The notes under the pieces are model-generated. The model was given only the letters and a program-made list of their open reading frames with translations, did not search any database and was not told the origin of the DNA. This document shows positions 54,807 to 63,497 of a stretch of DNA of 64,000 nucleotides, in pieces; positions within the stretch are counted from its first letter, which is position 1; each line of letters starts with the position of its first letter. Location: NCBI GenBank assembly GCA_026393985.1, contig JAPKZB010000004.1:62001-126000 (forward strand). Reading direction: 5' to 3'. The position numbers and the translations under genes were made by a program. This DNA comes from Acidobacteriota bacterium (GTDB lineage: Bacteria; Acidobacteriota; Terriglobia; Bryobacterales; Bryobacteraceae).

Positions 54807-54927
54807 CCCCAATCCTCCCACCCCCAACCTTCCAATATCGCCCCAATATCGCCAAGGAAACACTCCTTTTCTAACCTGCCTCATCCCATCGGAAAACCCT
54901 TCTCGCCGTTTGCTCTACACCACTCGC

Positions 54928-54993
54928 CACTTCCCCCTCGCCCTCCATCTCCACGACGGCGTCGTCACCTTCCGCGACCTCAAAATCCACCCC
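54928..54993 (+). pseudogene. DUF1080 gene fragment
   Basis: The 22-codon piece HFPLALHLHDGVVTFRDLKIHP matches the SPLALQIHDGVVAFRDLKIRP segment of the intact gene at about 52665-52730, with nearly the same DNA. No start, no signal peptide and no continuation surround it. The remainder of 54795-55180 shows nothing else that I recognise. Confidence 0.65.
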
Positions 54994-55180
54994 ACCGCCA
55001 CTCCTCTTCGAAATCCAGGCCCTCTTCAGGCACCCTGCCCCATTTGAGCCTCCCCGCCTCCCTGCCCTCCTACCATCCACCCCACACAATCAAACACTTA
55101 GCCGCCCGACCCACTCTGGCATCCGAATTGCCAATGAAGCTGAGACCCGACCGGTTTCGGCTCCTCTCACCAAACAATCT

Positions 55181-55885
55181 ATGAAATGGTCCGCACTCTT
55201 CCTGGCCACTCTCCTCACCGCCCACGCCCAGCAAGCCATCGTAAACATGCCCTCAGCCGACATCACCCCCAAAGGCCAGGGCTTCCTCATGCACGAAACC
55301 CAACTCCGTCCCTACCAGGCCGGGGCCTACCGTTATTGGTACGCCACCAACTTCTTCACCTATGGCGTCGGCCGCAACACCGAACTCGCCCTCACCACCT
55401 ATAACGCCGGGGCTCCCAGCACCAAGAACCAGAACGTCGGCTTTGGCTTCAAATCCGCCATCCCCCTCGCCCCGGACTCCCGCGAACGCCAGATCACCAT
55501 CGGATCCATGGGCCTGTGGAACTACCGCGGCCAGGGCGTCGGCAACTTCTCCTACGCCCACTACAGTTGGCGTCTCCCCCAGGCCCGCACCCGTCTCACC
55601 ATGGGCGGCTGGTTCGGCACCGAAGAACTCTTCAAGAAGAACTCCGGCAACGTCCTCGCCGGCCTCGAACACCCCGTCAACAAACGCTTCATCCTGCTCG
55701 CCGAATGGTTCGCCGGCAACCACGATCTCGGCTTCTTCGTCCCCGGCGTACTCTTCCATCCCACCCCCCGCCAGATCGTCGTCGTCGGCTACAAGATCGC
55801 CAACAACCCCCGCAACGGCGCCGGCGGATTCGTTGTCGAGTACGGTTTCTTCTTCGGCGGCAAATCCAAGGGCGGCCATCACTGA
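55181..55885 (+). CDS. Predicted outer-membrane beta-barrel-like protein
   Basis: 234 residues with a signal peptide (1-16, AHAQQ). Alternating hydrophobic/aromatic strands (YRYWYATNFFTYGVGRNTELALTTY, NVGFGFKSAIPL, ITIGSMGLWNYRGQGVGNFSYAHYSW, RLTMGGWFGTEELF, RFILLAEWFAGNHDLGFFVPGVLFHP, FVVEYGFFFGG) indicate a small barrel of about ten strands. The family is unrecognised. There is no visible ribosome site or leaderless hexamer. Confidence 0.78.
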   Translation: MKWSALFLATLLTAHAQQAIVNMPSADITPKGQGFLMHETQLRPYQAGAYRYWYATNFFTYGVGRNTELALTTYNAGAPSTKNQNVGFGFKSAIPLAPDSRERQITIGSMGLWNYRGQGVGNFSYAHYSWRLPQARTRLTMGGWFGTEELFKKNSGNVLAGLEHPVNKRFILLAEWFAGNHDLGFFVPGVLFHPTPRQIVVVGYKIANNPRNGAGGFVVEYGFFFGGKSKGGHH

Positions 55886-55980
55886 CGCGTCATCCTATGT
55901 GTCACGATCCCGACCACCCGCTCCCCGCCCCCACCTTTGAGCCCGAAACGCCAATTTGATAAAGTGTCCCCCAGATTCCC

Positions 55981-58489
55981 GTGCGCACCAAACCTCTCCT
56001 CCTCGCCCTGTGGGTCGCCGCCTCCCTCCCCGCCGCCGGCGCCGTCCGCGTTGAAATCTTCGAAGACCTCGCCCCCACCCGCGACCTCCAACTCCCCACC
56101 GCCACCCCCGTCGACGCCTACTCCGAACCCGCCTTCGCCTTTCCCCACACCCCCACCAAATTCACCCCCACCGCCGCCCCCGCCGACCGCTCCACCCCCT
56201 TCTACCTCCGCGCCACCTACCAACGCTCCTTCCCCGCCGGCACCTACCAGTTCCGCCTCCGCGCCCGCGGCGCCGCCCGCCTCTCCATCGACGGCAAACT
56301 CGTCGCCTCCACCAAACCCCAAAAACCCAACACCTCCAGCGACGACCCCGTCCCCCAACCCGTCGAACGCGGCAACACCCCCCTCCGCCCCGCCGCCTAC
56401 CCCCACCAGGACCAAACCGTCACCCTCGAACTCTCCCCCGGCCCTCACTCCTTCGAACTCATCGCCGCCGTCGGCGGCAAAGGCCTCTACCCCTCCACCG
56501 GCGAACTCGCCGTCAGCCTCGCCCGCCCCGGCGAACTCGACCGCCTCCTCGGCCCCGACAACGCCCCCCTTCTCACCGACGCCGCCTGGGAATCCTACGT
56601 CGCCGCCTCCTTCGCCCGCCACACCGCCGCCGACCGCGATCGCCGCCGCGCCGCCAGCCGCGAAGTCGCCGCCGCCTGGAACCAACGCCACCTCTCCCTC
56701 CGCAACCGCCTCACCCCGCCCACCCCCGGCGCTTCCCCCGGCGCCTCCATAGACGCCTTCCTCGACGCCAAACTCCGCGCCGCCTCCGTCCCCCCCGCGC
56801 CCCCCCTCTCCGACCTCGAATTCCTCCGCCGCGTCACCCTCGACACCACCGGCCTCATCCCCACCCCCGCCCAAGTCCAGGCCTTCCTCCGCGACCAACC
56901 CGCCACCCGCCGCGCCAACGCCATCGAACGCCTCCTCCAGGACCCCTCCTGGGCCGACCATTGGGTCGCCTACTGGCAGGACGTCCTCGCCGAAAATCCC
57001 GGCATCCTCAAGCCCGATCTCAACAACACCGGCCCCTTCCGCTGGTGGATGCACGACGCCTTCTCCGACAACATCCCCTTCGATCGCTTCGTCGCCGAAC
57101 TCGTCCAGATGGACGGCTCCCCCACCCTCGGCGGCCCCGCCTCCTTCGGCCTCGCCACCCTCAACGACGCCCCCATGGCCGCCAAAGCCGACATCATCGG
57201 CCAAGCCTTCCTCGGCCAAAAACTCAGCTGCGCCCGCTGCCACGACGCCCCCTTCCACCCTTATAAGCAACAGGATCTCTTCTCCATGGCCGCCATGCTC
57301 AACGGCGGCGCCGTCAAACTCCCCGTCACCAGCACCGTGCCCCAGGGCGAGGGCGGCCGCAAGCCCAACGTCGTCTCCGCCCTCAAACCCGGCGAAACCA
57401 TCGCCCCCGCCTGGCCCTTCGCCAAACTCGCCGCCCACGCCGCCACCGGCGACCTCCCCCCCTCGAACTCGCCAGAAACCCGCCGCGAACTCGCCGCCTA
57501 CCTCGTCTCCCCCGAAAACGAACGCTTCGCCCAGGTCATCGCCAACCGCGTCTGGCGCCGCTACATGGGCATCGGCATCTTCGAACCCGTCGACGACTGG
57601 GCCCGCGGCCGCGCCTCCCACCCCGAACTCCTCGCCTTCCTCGCCCAGCAGTTCGCCTACTCCGGCTACGACCTCAAACATCTCGCCCGCCTCATCCTCA
57701 ACTCCCGCGCCTACCAGCGCCGCGCCGTCGGCACCCCCGCCGACCAATTGAACTCCGCCAAACGCCTCTTCGCCGGCCCCGCCCACCGCAACCTCACCGC
57801 CGAACAGCTCGTCGACTCCCTCCACCTCGCCGCCGGCAAAACCTTCGACTGCGAACCCATGAACCTCAACCCCGCCGGCGACCGCACCGCCAAGCAGTTC
57901 CTCGACCTCGGCAGCCCCACCCGCGCCTGGATGATGACCGCCCTCTCCAACGAACGCGACCGCCCCGCCCTCGCCCTCCCCATCGCCCAGTCCATCGTCG
58001 ACGTCATGACCACCTACGGCTGGCGCCAGTCCCGCCAAAGCCCAGCCACCGACCGCGACGACGCCCCCTCCCCCATGCAAACCCTCATCCTCGCCAACGG
58101 CGTCCTCGGCACCCGCATGGCCCGCCTCTCCGACGACTCCTGGTTCACCGCCCGCGCCCTCGCCGCCCCCCGCCCCGAAACCCTCATCGACGAAACCTTC
58201 CTCCGCATCCTCTCCCGCCCGCACGCAGTTCGCCAACCTCCTCACCCCCGTCTTCGCCAACCGCATCGTCGCCGGCGCCCCCGTCCGCGCCTCCCGCCGC
58301 GAAACCGACGGCCGCGTCTCCTGGTCCAACCACCTCAGCGCCGAAGCCAGCCTCATCCGCATGGAAGAGGAGCGCAAGCTCCGCTTCGGCGACCAGCCCA
58401 CCGCCCGGCTCACCAAAGAGTTCCGCGAACGCTACGAAGACATGCTCTGGGCCCTCATGAATTCGCCCGAGTTTGCCATGGTGCCCTAA
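55981..58489 (+). pseudogene. DUF1549/DUF1553 protein with PA14-like N-terminus, single-base frameshift
   Basis: Begins at GTG with a signal peptide. Residues ~60-175 look like a PA14-type beta-sandwich (YLRATYQRSFPAGTYQFRLRARGAARLSIDGKLV, HSFELIAAVGGKGLYPSTGE), in place of the cytochrome domain seen in the 9312 gene. DUF1549 has C417/C420/H421 (CARCHDAPFHPYKQQD). DUF1553 follows, but after LRILSRP (to 58221) the frame is wrong; skipping one base (C58222) restores TQFANLLTPVFANR and later MNSPEFAMVP, ending at the TAA 58487-58489. Repaired length would be 835 residues, close to the 811 of the sister gene. Either a real recent mutation or a sequencing/assembly error. Confidence 0.82.
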
Positions 58490-59727
58490 TGCTGCTCACC
58501 CGCCGCGCTTTTACCCAAATGGCGGCCGCCGCCGCCCTCCCCAAGGGCAAGGCCGACGCCTGCATCCTCCTCTGGCTCGGCGGCGGCGCCGCCCAGATCG
58601 ATACCTTCGACCCCAAACGCCGCGGCGACGGCAAAAAGGTCCCCGGGTCGTACTACAACGCCATCAACACCGCCATCCGCGGCGTCCAACTCACCGAGCA
58701 CCTCGCCAAAACCGCCCCCCTGCTCGACCGCTGCGTCCTCCTCCGCTCCATCACCCACTCCATCGTCAGCGAGCACGCCGCCGCCGCCAACCTCGTCCAT
58801 ACCGGTCGCATGCCCTCCGGCACCCTCCAGTACCCCTCCATCGGCTCCGTCGTCTCCCACCAACTCGGCCCCAAGACCGAGGAGGTGCCGAGCTACGTCG
58901 TCATGGGCTACCCCAACATCACCCGCGACCCCGGCTTCCTCGGCGCCAAGTACGGCTACATCTACCTCACCCAGGTCGACATCGGCCCCAACGGCCTCGT
59001 CCGCCCCCCCGACGTCGACGCCTCCCGCCAGGATCGCCGCGAAACCCTCCTCGCCGCCCTCCGCGAAGGCCACCAGCAGCGCCACCCCGCCGACCCCGTC
59101 GTCCAGGCCCAGGCCGACGTCTCCCGCCAGGCCTTCCGCCTCGCCGGCCCCCGGTTTCTCAACGTGTTCGACCTCAACCGCGAAAGCGCCACCCTGCGCC
59201 AGGCCTACGGCAGCGAGTTCGGCCAGCGCTGCCTCCTCGCCCGCCGTCTCGTCCAGTCCGGTGTCCGCTTCGTCGAGGTGTCCTACAATCTCAACTTCCT
59301 GAACGGCAGCGGCTGGGACACGCACAACGACGGCCAGCGGAACCAGCACCTCCTGATCCAGGACCTCGACCAGTCCTTCGCCACGCTCCTCCAGGATCTC
59401 GAACGCAACCGCCTGCTCGACACGACCCTGGTAGTGATCGCCACCGAGTTTGGCCGTCCCCCGGAGTTCGACGCGGGAGGCGGCCGCGGTCATCAATCGG
59501 AAGCGTTCAGCGTTCTGCTCGCCGGTGGCGGGTTGAAGACGGGCCAGGCGATCGGCACGACGGATGAGTTGAGCAAGCGGGTGGTGGACCGCCCCGTCAC
59601 GGTCCCCGACCTCCACGCCACCATCCACCGCGCCCTCGGCATCGACCCCCACAAAAACCTCTACGCCGGCGACCGCCCCGTCCCCATCACCGACCAGGGC
59701 AAACCCGTCACCGAAGCCTTCTCCTGA
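58489..59727 (+). CDS. DUF1501 family protein (second copy)
   Basis: 412 residues from the ATG that overlaps the upstream TAA (TAATG). Leader MLLTRRAFTQMAAAAALP, weakly Tat-like. DUF1501 segments: LLWLGGGAAQIDTFDPKR, LLRSITHSIVSEHAAAANLVHTGR, GWDTHNDGQRNQHLLIQDLDQSFATLL, VVIATEFGRPPEFDAGGGRGHQSEAFSVLLAGGG. It is the partner of the frameshifted gene at 55981 and the second such pair in the window. Because the shifted upstream frame is the same as this gene's frame, an artificial 1248-residue fusion is possible in automatic annotation. A G-ending codon patch occurs at about 59460-59590. Confidence 0.9.
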   Translation: MLLTRRAFTQMAAAAALPKGKADACILLWLGGGAAQIDTFDPKRRGDGKKVPGSYYNAINTAIRGVQLTEHLAKTAPLLDRCVLLRSITHSIVSEHAAAANLVHTGRMPSGTLQYPSIGSVVSHQLGPKTEEVPSYVVMGYPNITRDPGFLGAKYGYIYLTQVDIGPNGLVRPPDVDASRQDRRETLLAALREGHQQRHPADPVVQAQADVSRQAFRLAGPRFLNVFDLNRESATLRQAYGSEFGQRCLLARRLVQSGVRFVEVSYNLNFLNGSGWDTHNDGQRNQHLLIQDLDQSFATLLQDLERNRLLDTTLVVIATEFGRPPEFDAGGGRGHQSEAFSVLLAGGGLKTGQAIGTTDELSKRVVDRPVTVPDLHATIHRALGIDPHKNLYAGDRPVPITDQGKPVTEAFS

Positions 59728-59899
59728 CCCCCGGCCCCGGCCATCCGCCCCACGCGACCGAGGCATCCCGCCCGCCCTTGCCGAACCCGGCAATCCGCTT
59801 CCAAACACGGGCCGCCCACCGCGCCACCCGCCACAAGCAGTTCCCCGGAGCCGCCGCCCGTGATTTCTGTACCGATTCAGTCGACTCCGGTCAGGCAGT

Positions 59900-60583
59900 T
59901 CAAAGAGATCTAGCCACCGCCCACATAACCCAGAGCAAGGCAACTCCCACCCCTGAGAGAGCTGTCTGATAAACGCCCGTTGGCCGATGCCGAACGACCA
60001 AATTTTGCGATCGATCCCACGTAGTTGAACCGGTGCTGATCAGAGTGGATCGAGCGGAACGGAGAGTAATTAGCATCACCAGCGGCAGGCCAAGAGCTAA
60101 TCCCTTGAGCCACACCTTGAATTCCCGTTGGAGTGCGGCACGGATGCCGATAGGAGCAAGATCTGCGCCAAGAACCCGAACACCAAAGAACCACTTACCC
60201 AGAGTACATCCGGTCAGCCCAATCAAGATCGCATCCAACGGAATGGCGAAAAAAGACGCAAAGAGACTACTCATAATTTTGTTCTCTGACGCGTACCCCA
60301 AGAATCGCTCTGCCACCTTTTCGTCGATGAATGCCCACAGTGAAGCAACAATCAGCCCAGTAATCGAACCGTTGAGGGAGAGGTCAAGCGATCGAGCAAA
60401 GTATCGCCGCCATGGATGTGGTGAGTCGTCCGCCCAACTGACCGAGTTCGTCTCGGACTGTGCAACAAAGGATACTTTTGCGACTTCCGGCACGTAACCG
60501 GCACTCACGGCTCCAACACCCGCACTGCCAACGAAGCCACTGCTGTCCGGAGCAGCGGGCAACAGTTCACGCGGATCCTGCAC
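59900..60583 (-). CDS. RDD family membrane protein
   Basis: 227 residues from GTG. PWRRYFARSLDLSLNG holds the RDD-type Arg...Asp motif in the first membrane helix, followed by helices at SITGLIVASLWAFI, LFASFFAIPLDAILIGL and GLALGLPLVMLITL; TLGKWFFGVRV is also typical. The N-terminal ~55 residues are a soluble Ser/Gly/Val-rich linker. RDD proteins are poorly characterised; some are ion exchangers. Codon use is much less biased than in the island upstream. Confidence 0.8.
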   Translation of the reverse strand: MQDPRELLPAAPDSSGFVGSAGVGAVSAGYVPEVAKVSFVAQSETNSVSWADDSPHPWRRYFARSLDLSLNGSITGLIVASLWAFIDEKVAERFLGYASENKIMSSLFASFFAIPLDAILIGLTGCTLGKWFFGVRVLGADLAPIGIRAALQREFKVWLKGLALGLPLVMLITLRSARSTLISTGSTTWDRSQNLVVRHRPTGVYQTALSGVGVALLWVMWAVARSL

Positions 60584-60646
60584 GACATCAAGCGCGCAGC
60601 CCCGACGCGAAATGTGACTGAACGGCTATAGGCAAGCTCAGCAAAG

Positions 60647-61840
60647 CTAGTGGTGACCGCTTGCTGGAACCGCTGCTCGGATCCGCCGGAAGGGCTGCCA
60701 TTGTCCTTTGCTGAATGAGCGGAGCAGCCACTCATCCGGGCCGAGCAGGAACCAGCGGGGGTAGTAAACGCTGACGATCCCTTGCACGAGGAACCAACCG
60801 GCCGCGATCAAAAACAAGTGTGCCGGTCCGAAGCGTCCCAGTTGGCCCAAACCCCAACCGCAGAAGAGGAAGCAACCGAAGAGATTCTGACAAAAGTAGT
60901 TGCTTAGGGAGAGGCGTCCGGCACTCTCGAGCGGAGCCGTGTGTGCCGGCCAGCGGAAGTGTAGCCAGGCCAGTCCATACAGATAGGCAAACGACAGACA
61001 GACGGCGGAGGCGGGACTAAGAGCAATCGAGAAAAACCCCACCCAAATGCCGACCGACCGATCCGTGACGGCAAAGGCGAAGAGCAAGTTGGCAGGCAGA
61101 CCGATAGCCAAACACATTCGGGCACGGCTGCCGTGCCGGCTTAAGAATTCGGAGATGTCTTCAAAGGCGCCCGTCTTGGCAGCAGCAAGTCCCCAGCAGA
61201 ACATGCCAAAAGCCGGCAGCCAGTTTGTGATCGCCAGAAAAGGCAGAACAAGCAGAAGGTCACCAGCCCGTTGAATCGCCCCCTGCCAAAAGGAACCAGC
61301 GTAAGCCTTTGTTGCCTGCTCCAGAATCTCCTTCGAAGGGGAAAGATCGTCGCCGCCCATGGCAACAATTGCGCAGCCGTAAATGAGGATGGCCAGCAGA
61401 AAAGCGCCCAGGCCCATGCGCCAAAGTCTGCGCGGTGGGGACCACCGCACCTTGAGCAGCAAAACCCCAAGCAGAGCATAGGAAGTCAAGATGTCACCCA
61501 CGAAGAGAAAAACGCCGTCCAACAGGCCAAAGGCGAACAGCCCAGTGAGGCGGCGCCGGAAGGCTTGGATCTTCGATGGCTCTTCTCGTTCAGACTCGAT
61601 TTGCAAACCAAAGCTATAGCCGAATACGAACGAAAAGAGGAGATAGAACTTGAGTTGGAAGAGTGCGGAAACGAGGAGGGTCACGAAACGGTCGATCCAG
61701 CCGAGCGAGGCCAGTTGCGGTTCGTGATAGATGGTGTTCGCCATGAAGGGCAGATTGACTACGAAGATGCCAAAGAGGCCAAAGCCGCGAATCAGATCCA
61801 AAAGGCGAAGCCTGGGTGCAGTTCTTATCTTGGTTGACAA
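60647..61840 (-). CDS. DUF418 membrane protein
   Basis: 397 residues starting at TTG, with AAAGGGA about 7 nt upstream. RLRLLDLIRGFGLFGIFVVNLPF, LFSFVFGYSFGLQ, GLLDGVFLFVGDILTSYALLG and GRLSLSNYFCQNLFGCFLF are DUF418 hallmarks; about ten membrane helices. Such proteins are thought to be transporters or acyltransferase-like membrane proteins. It is divergent from a TetR regulator, which probably controls it. Confidence 0.9.
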   Translation of the reverse strand: MSTKIRTAPRLRLLDLIRGFGLFGIFVVNLPFMANTIYHEPQLASLGWIDRFVTLLVSALFQLKFYLLFSFVFGYSFGLQIESEREEPSKIQAFRRRLTGLFAFGLLDGVFLFVGDILTSYALLGVLLLKVRWSPPRRLWRMGLGAFLLAILIYGCAIVAMGGDDLSPSKEILEQATKAYAGSFWQGAIQRAGDLLLVLPFLAITNWLPAFGMFCWGLAAAKTGAFEDISEFLSRHGSRARMCLAIGLPANLLFAFAVTDRSVGIWVGFFSIALSPASAVCLSFAYLYGLAWLHFRWPAHTAPLESAGRLSLSNYFCQNLFGCFLFCGWGLGQLGRFGPAHLFLIAAGWFLVQGIVSVYYPRWFLLGPDEWLLRSFSKGQWQPFRRIRAAVPASGHH

Positions 61841-61865
61841 GTGAGATCCCTTTCAATACTATACT
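61834..61865 (+). promoter_or_regulatory. Promoter of the tetR gene
   Basis: A perfect TTGACA (61834-61839) with TACTAT (61857-61862) at 17-bp spacing; TATACT (61860-61865) is also present 6 nt before the ATG at 61872. The -35 overlaps the TTG start codon of the divergent DUF418 gene. The mRNA would begin within a few bases of the ATG, i.e. leaderless. Confidence 0.55.
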
Positions 61866-61877
61866 ATACGTATGGTA
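61862..61877. promoter_or_regulatory. Candidate TetR operator palindrome
   Basis: TACTATACGTATGGTA is a 16-bp palindrome with one mismatched pair, lying over the promoter and the start codon of tetR and next to the DUF418 start. Its place between divergent regulator and target fits autoregulation. Confidence 0.5.
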
Positions 61878-62420
61878 CAGAAATTAAGGCGGCCCAGCAA
61901 GAAAAATCAACTGCTCGAAGCTGCGATTCATGTCGCCGCACAGGGCGGTATCGAGGCACTGACGATTGAGTCTTTGGCTGCGGCGGCTGGTGTGACCAAA
62001 GGCGGCGTGCAGTATCACTTCCGCTCCAAAGATGTTCTCTATGAGGAACTGCTTGACTATGCCTTGCGCCTATTCGATCTGGCGTTGGAGGAAAAGGCAC
62101 CGCGTGGGTCGAAGCCCGGAACGTGGCTGCACGCCTACGTGGATTTGAGCCTTGGATCGACCACCGACTACGACAAGGCCGTGGCGACTCTGCTTGCGGG
62201 AATCCCGGTGAATGACGAACGAGCCGGACCGTACCGCCGCTTTGCCGCGAGATGGAAAGAACGTGCAAATGCCGATGGCCGGGACGCGGCGACGAATACG
62301 ATCGTGCGCCTTGCCGCCGACTCGGTGTGGATGGAACGAGCCTATCTTTCGGCCTCGTCCACCGAAATCGCAAAACTCAAGCAGAGGCTGCACCAGTTGA
62401 TCGATGAGGCCCAACAATGA
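61872..62420 (+). CDS. TetR family transcriptional regulator
   Basis: 182 residues. The N-terminal HTH (about 12-58) has LLEAAIHVAAQGGIEALTIESLAAAAGVTKGGVQYHFRSKDVLYEELLDY. The C-terminal ligand-binding part is helical. A DUF2141 gene overlaps its stop as ATGA. Divergent placement to DUF418 suggests that it represses both that gene and its own. Ligand unknown. Confidence 0.95.
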   Translation: MVQKLRRPSKKNQLLEAAIHVAAQGGIEALTIESLAAAAGVTKGGVQYHFRSKDVLYEELLDYALRLFDLALEEKAPRGSKPGTWLHAYVDLSLGSTTDYDKAVATLLAGIPVNDERAGPYRRFAARWKERANADGRDAATNTIVRLAADSVWMERAYLSASSTEIAKLKQRLHQLIDEAQQ

Positions 62421-62839
62421 ACATCCGTTTCTGGACGCTGTTTGCCGCGATGCGGTGCTGGGCGACCGAGCCCGCGAATCTCGAGGTTGCCGTCAAGGAC
62501 GAGCGGCGATCGAACTGCCAAGTCTACGTGGCAGTCTATCGCGACCCGCGCACATGGCTGAGTGAAAATCCATATCGGTTCGAGAAAGGTGAAATGAAGG
62601 CAGGAGCCGGAACGGTGCAAATCATGAACTTGCCTCCCGGCAAGTTCGCGATCCTGGCCTACTGCGACAAAAATGGCAACGGCAAGCTCGATGAGAATCT
62701 CCTTGGAGTTCCCAAGGAACCCTATGGGTTCTCCAACGGCAAGCCTGGACAGTATGAACTCCGCTTCGCCGAAGCGGCATTCGAGGTGTCGCCGAATGCA
62801 ACCAAGAGTAAACAAGAGATCACGCTACTCTCGCCATAG
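62417..62839 (+). CDS. DUF2141 secreted protein
   Basis: 140 residues. A weak N-terminal leader (MNIRFWTLFAAMRCWA) precedes the domain: NLEVAVKDERRSNCQVYVAVYRDPRTWL, VQIMNLPPGKFAILAYCDKNGNGKLDENLLGVPKEPYGFSNG. DxNxNGKLD is a calcium-loop-like feature typical of DUF2141. Function unknown. It overlaps tetR by 4 nt, so it is under the same promoter. Confidence 0.9.
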   Translation: MNIRFWTLFAAMRCWATEPANLEVAVKDERRSNCQVYVAVYRDPRTWLSENPYRFEKGEMKAGAGTVQIMNLPPGKFAILAYCDKNGNGKLDENLLGVPKEPYGFSNGKPGQYELRFAEAAFEVSPNATKSKQEITLLSP

Positions 62840-63164
62840 CCGTCTGCCAGTGTTCACGCAGCATTCAGAAATGGCGAGAGTCTGGCGCAACCTGGAATTG
62901 AAGGCTCTGGCTGTAAATAAGGCTGTGACGCCTGAGAAATGGCATAGCGTTTGCGAGTCGTGTCCGGTTGGTCGGCGATCCGTCAATTGGCGAATCTCGC
63001 GTCAGCCAGGCGAGATAGCGCAACACGGCGCGACTGGTCACGGATTTTCTGTACAAATTAATCGCGGTGCAAACGACGCTTTGGCGCCGTCATGGTCAAA
63101 CAGCTTGTTGCGTAATGTTGCAGGCACGGAGGAATTCGGCACAAGAAACACTCGCCGGTCGCAT
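62840..63164. other. Non-coding stretch, nothing recognised
   Basis: 325 bp with short open frames in both directions but no domain, start signal or codon bias. It appears to be decayed DNA continuing into the pseudogenes downstream. Confidence 0.4.
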
Positions 63165-63497
63165 TCAGGCACTCTTTGGCCTGTCGAAAAAGCACCCATT
63201 CCACAAATCGCGCCAGCCGACCGACAGGTCCAGGACCGCCCAGTCTCGGTCAGCAATCGAGAGTTGGCCACCGTAAGGCGAGCTCGGGCAATCGTCATCA
63301 AAATCCAAAAGGATGACGACCAAACCGTGCCGGCCAACCCGCTCCGCCGCCAGCGCCAGATCCCCTTCCGGTTCGTGCTCCATCAGCAGTTTGTCACGGC
63401 TCCTCCGACTCGGCGAATGCGCCACAATCGAGAGATCGGGAGCAAACTGAGCAGCCAAGCGGCGCAACAGGACAGCGAGGGACAGCCTTCCCCCCAT
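63165..63497 (-). pseudogene. DUF4276-like gene fragment
   Basis: Minus-strand reading from 63497: [65 protein letters not shown]. The VLLRRLA and ILLDxDDDCP motifs match DUF4276, a TOPRIM-like protein often paired with an AAA ATPase. After DDCP the expected family sequence is lost; a one-base shift restores PELA. No start context (it is fused to the sialidase fragment) and no ATPase partner are present. Confidence 0.55.

Noticed and set aside
53658-55184. 508-codon plus-strand frame across the debris region
   Set aside because: Only a short YD-repeat piece inside is recognisable; the rest is antisense to the Uma2 gene or lacks any domain or codon bias.
55981-59727. A single 1248-residue DUF1549/DUF1553-DUF1501 fusion protein
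   Set aside because: The middle part (58222-58488) is Arg/Pro-rich off-frame sequence, while the correct frame there encodes the conserved DUF1553 end with its own stop. The fusion is a frameshift artefact.
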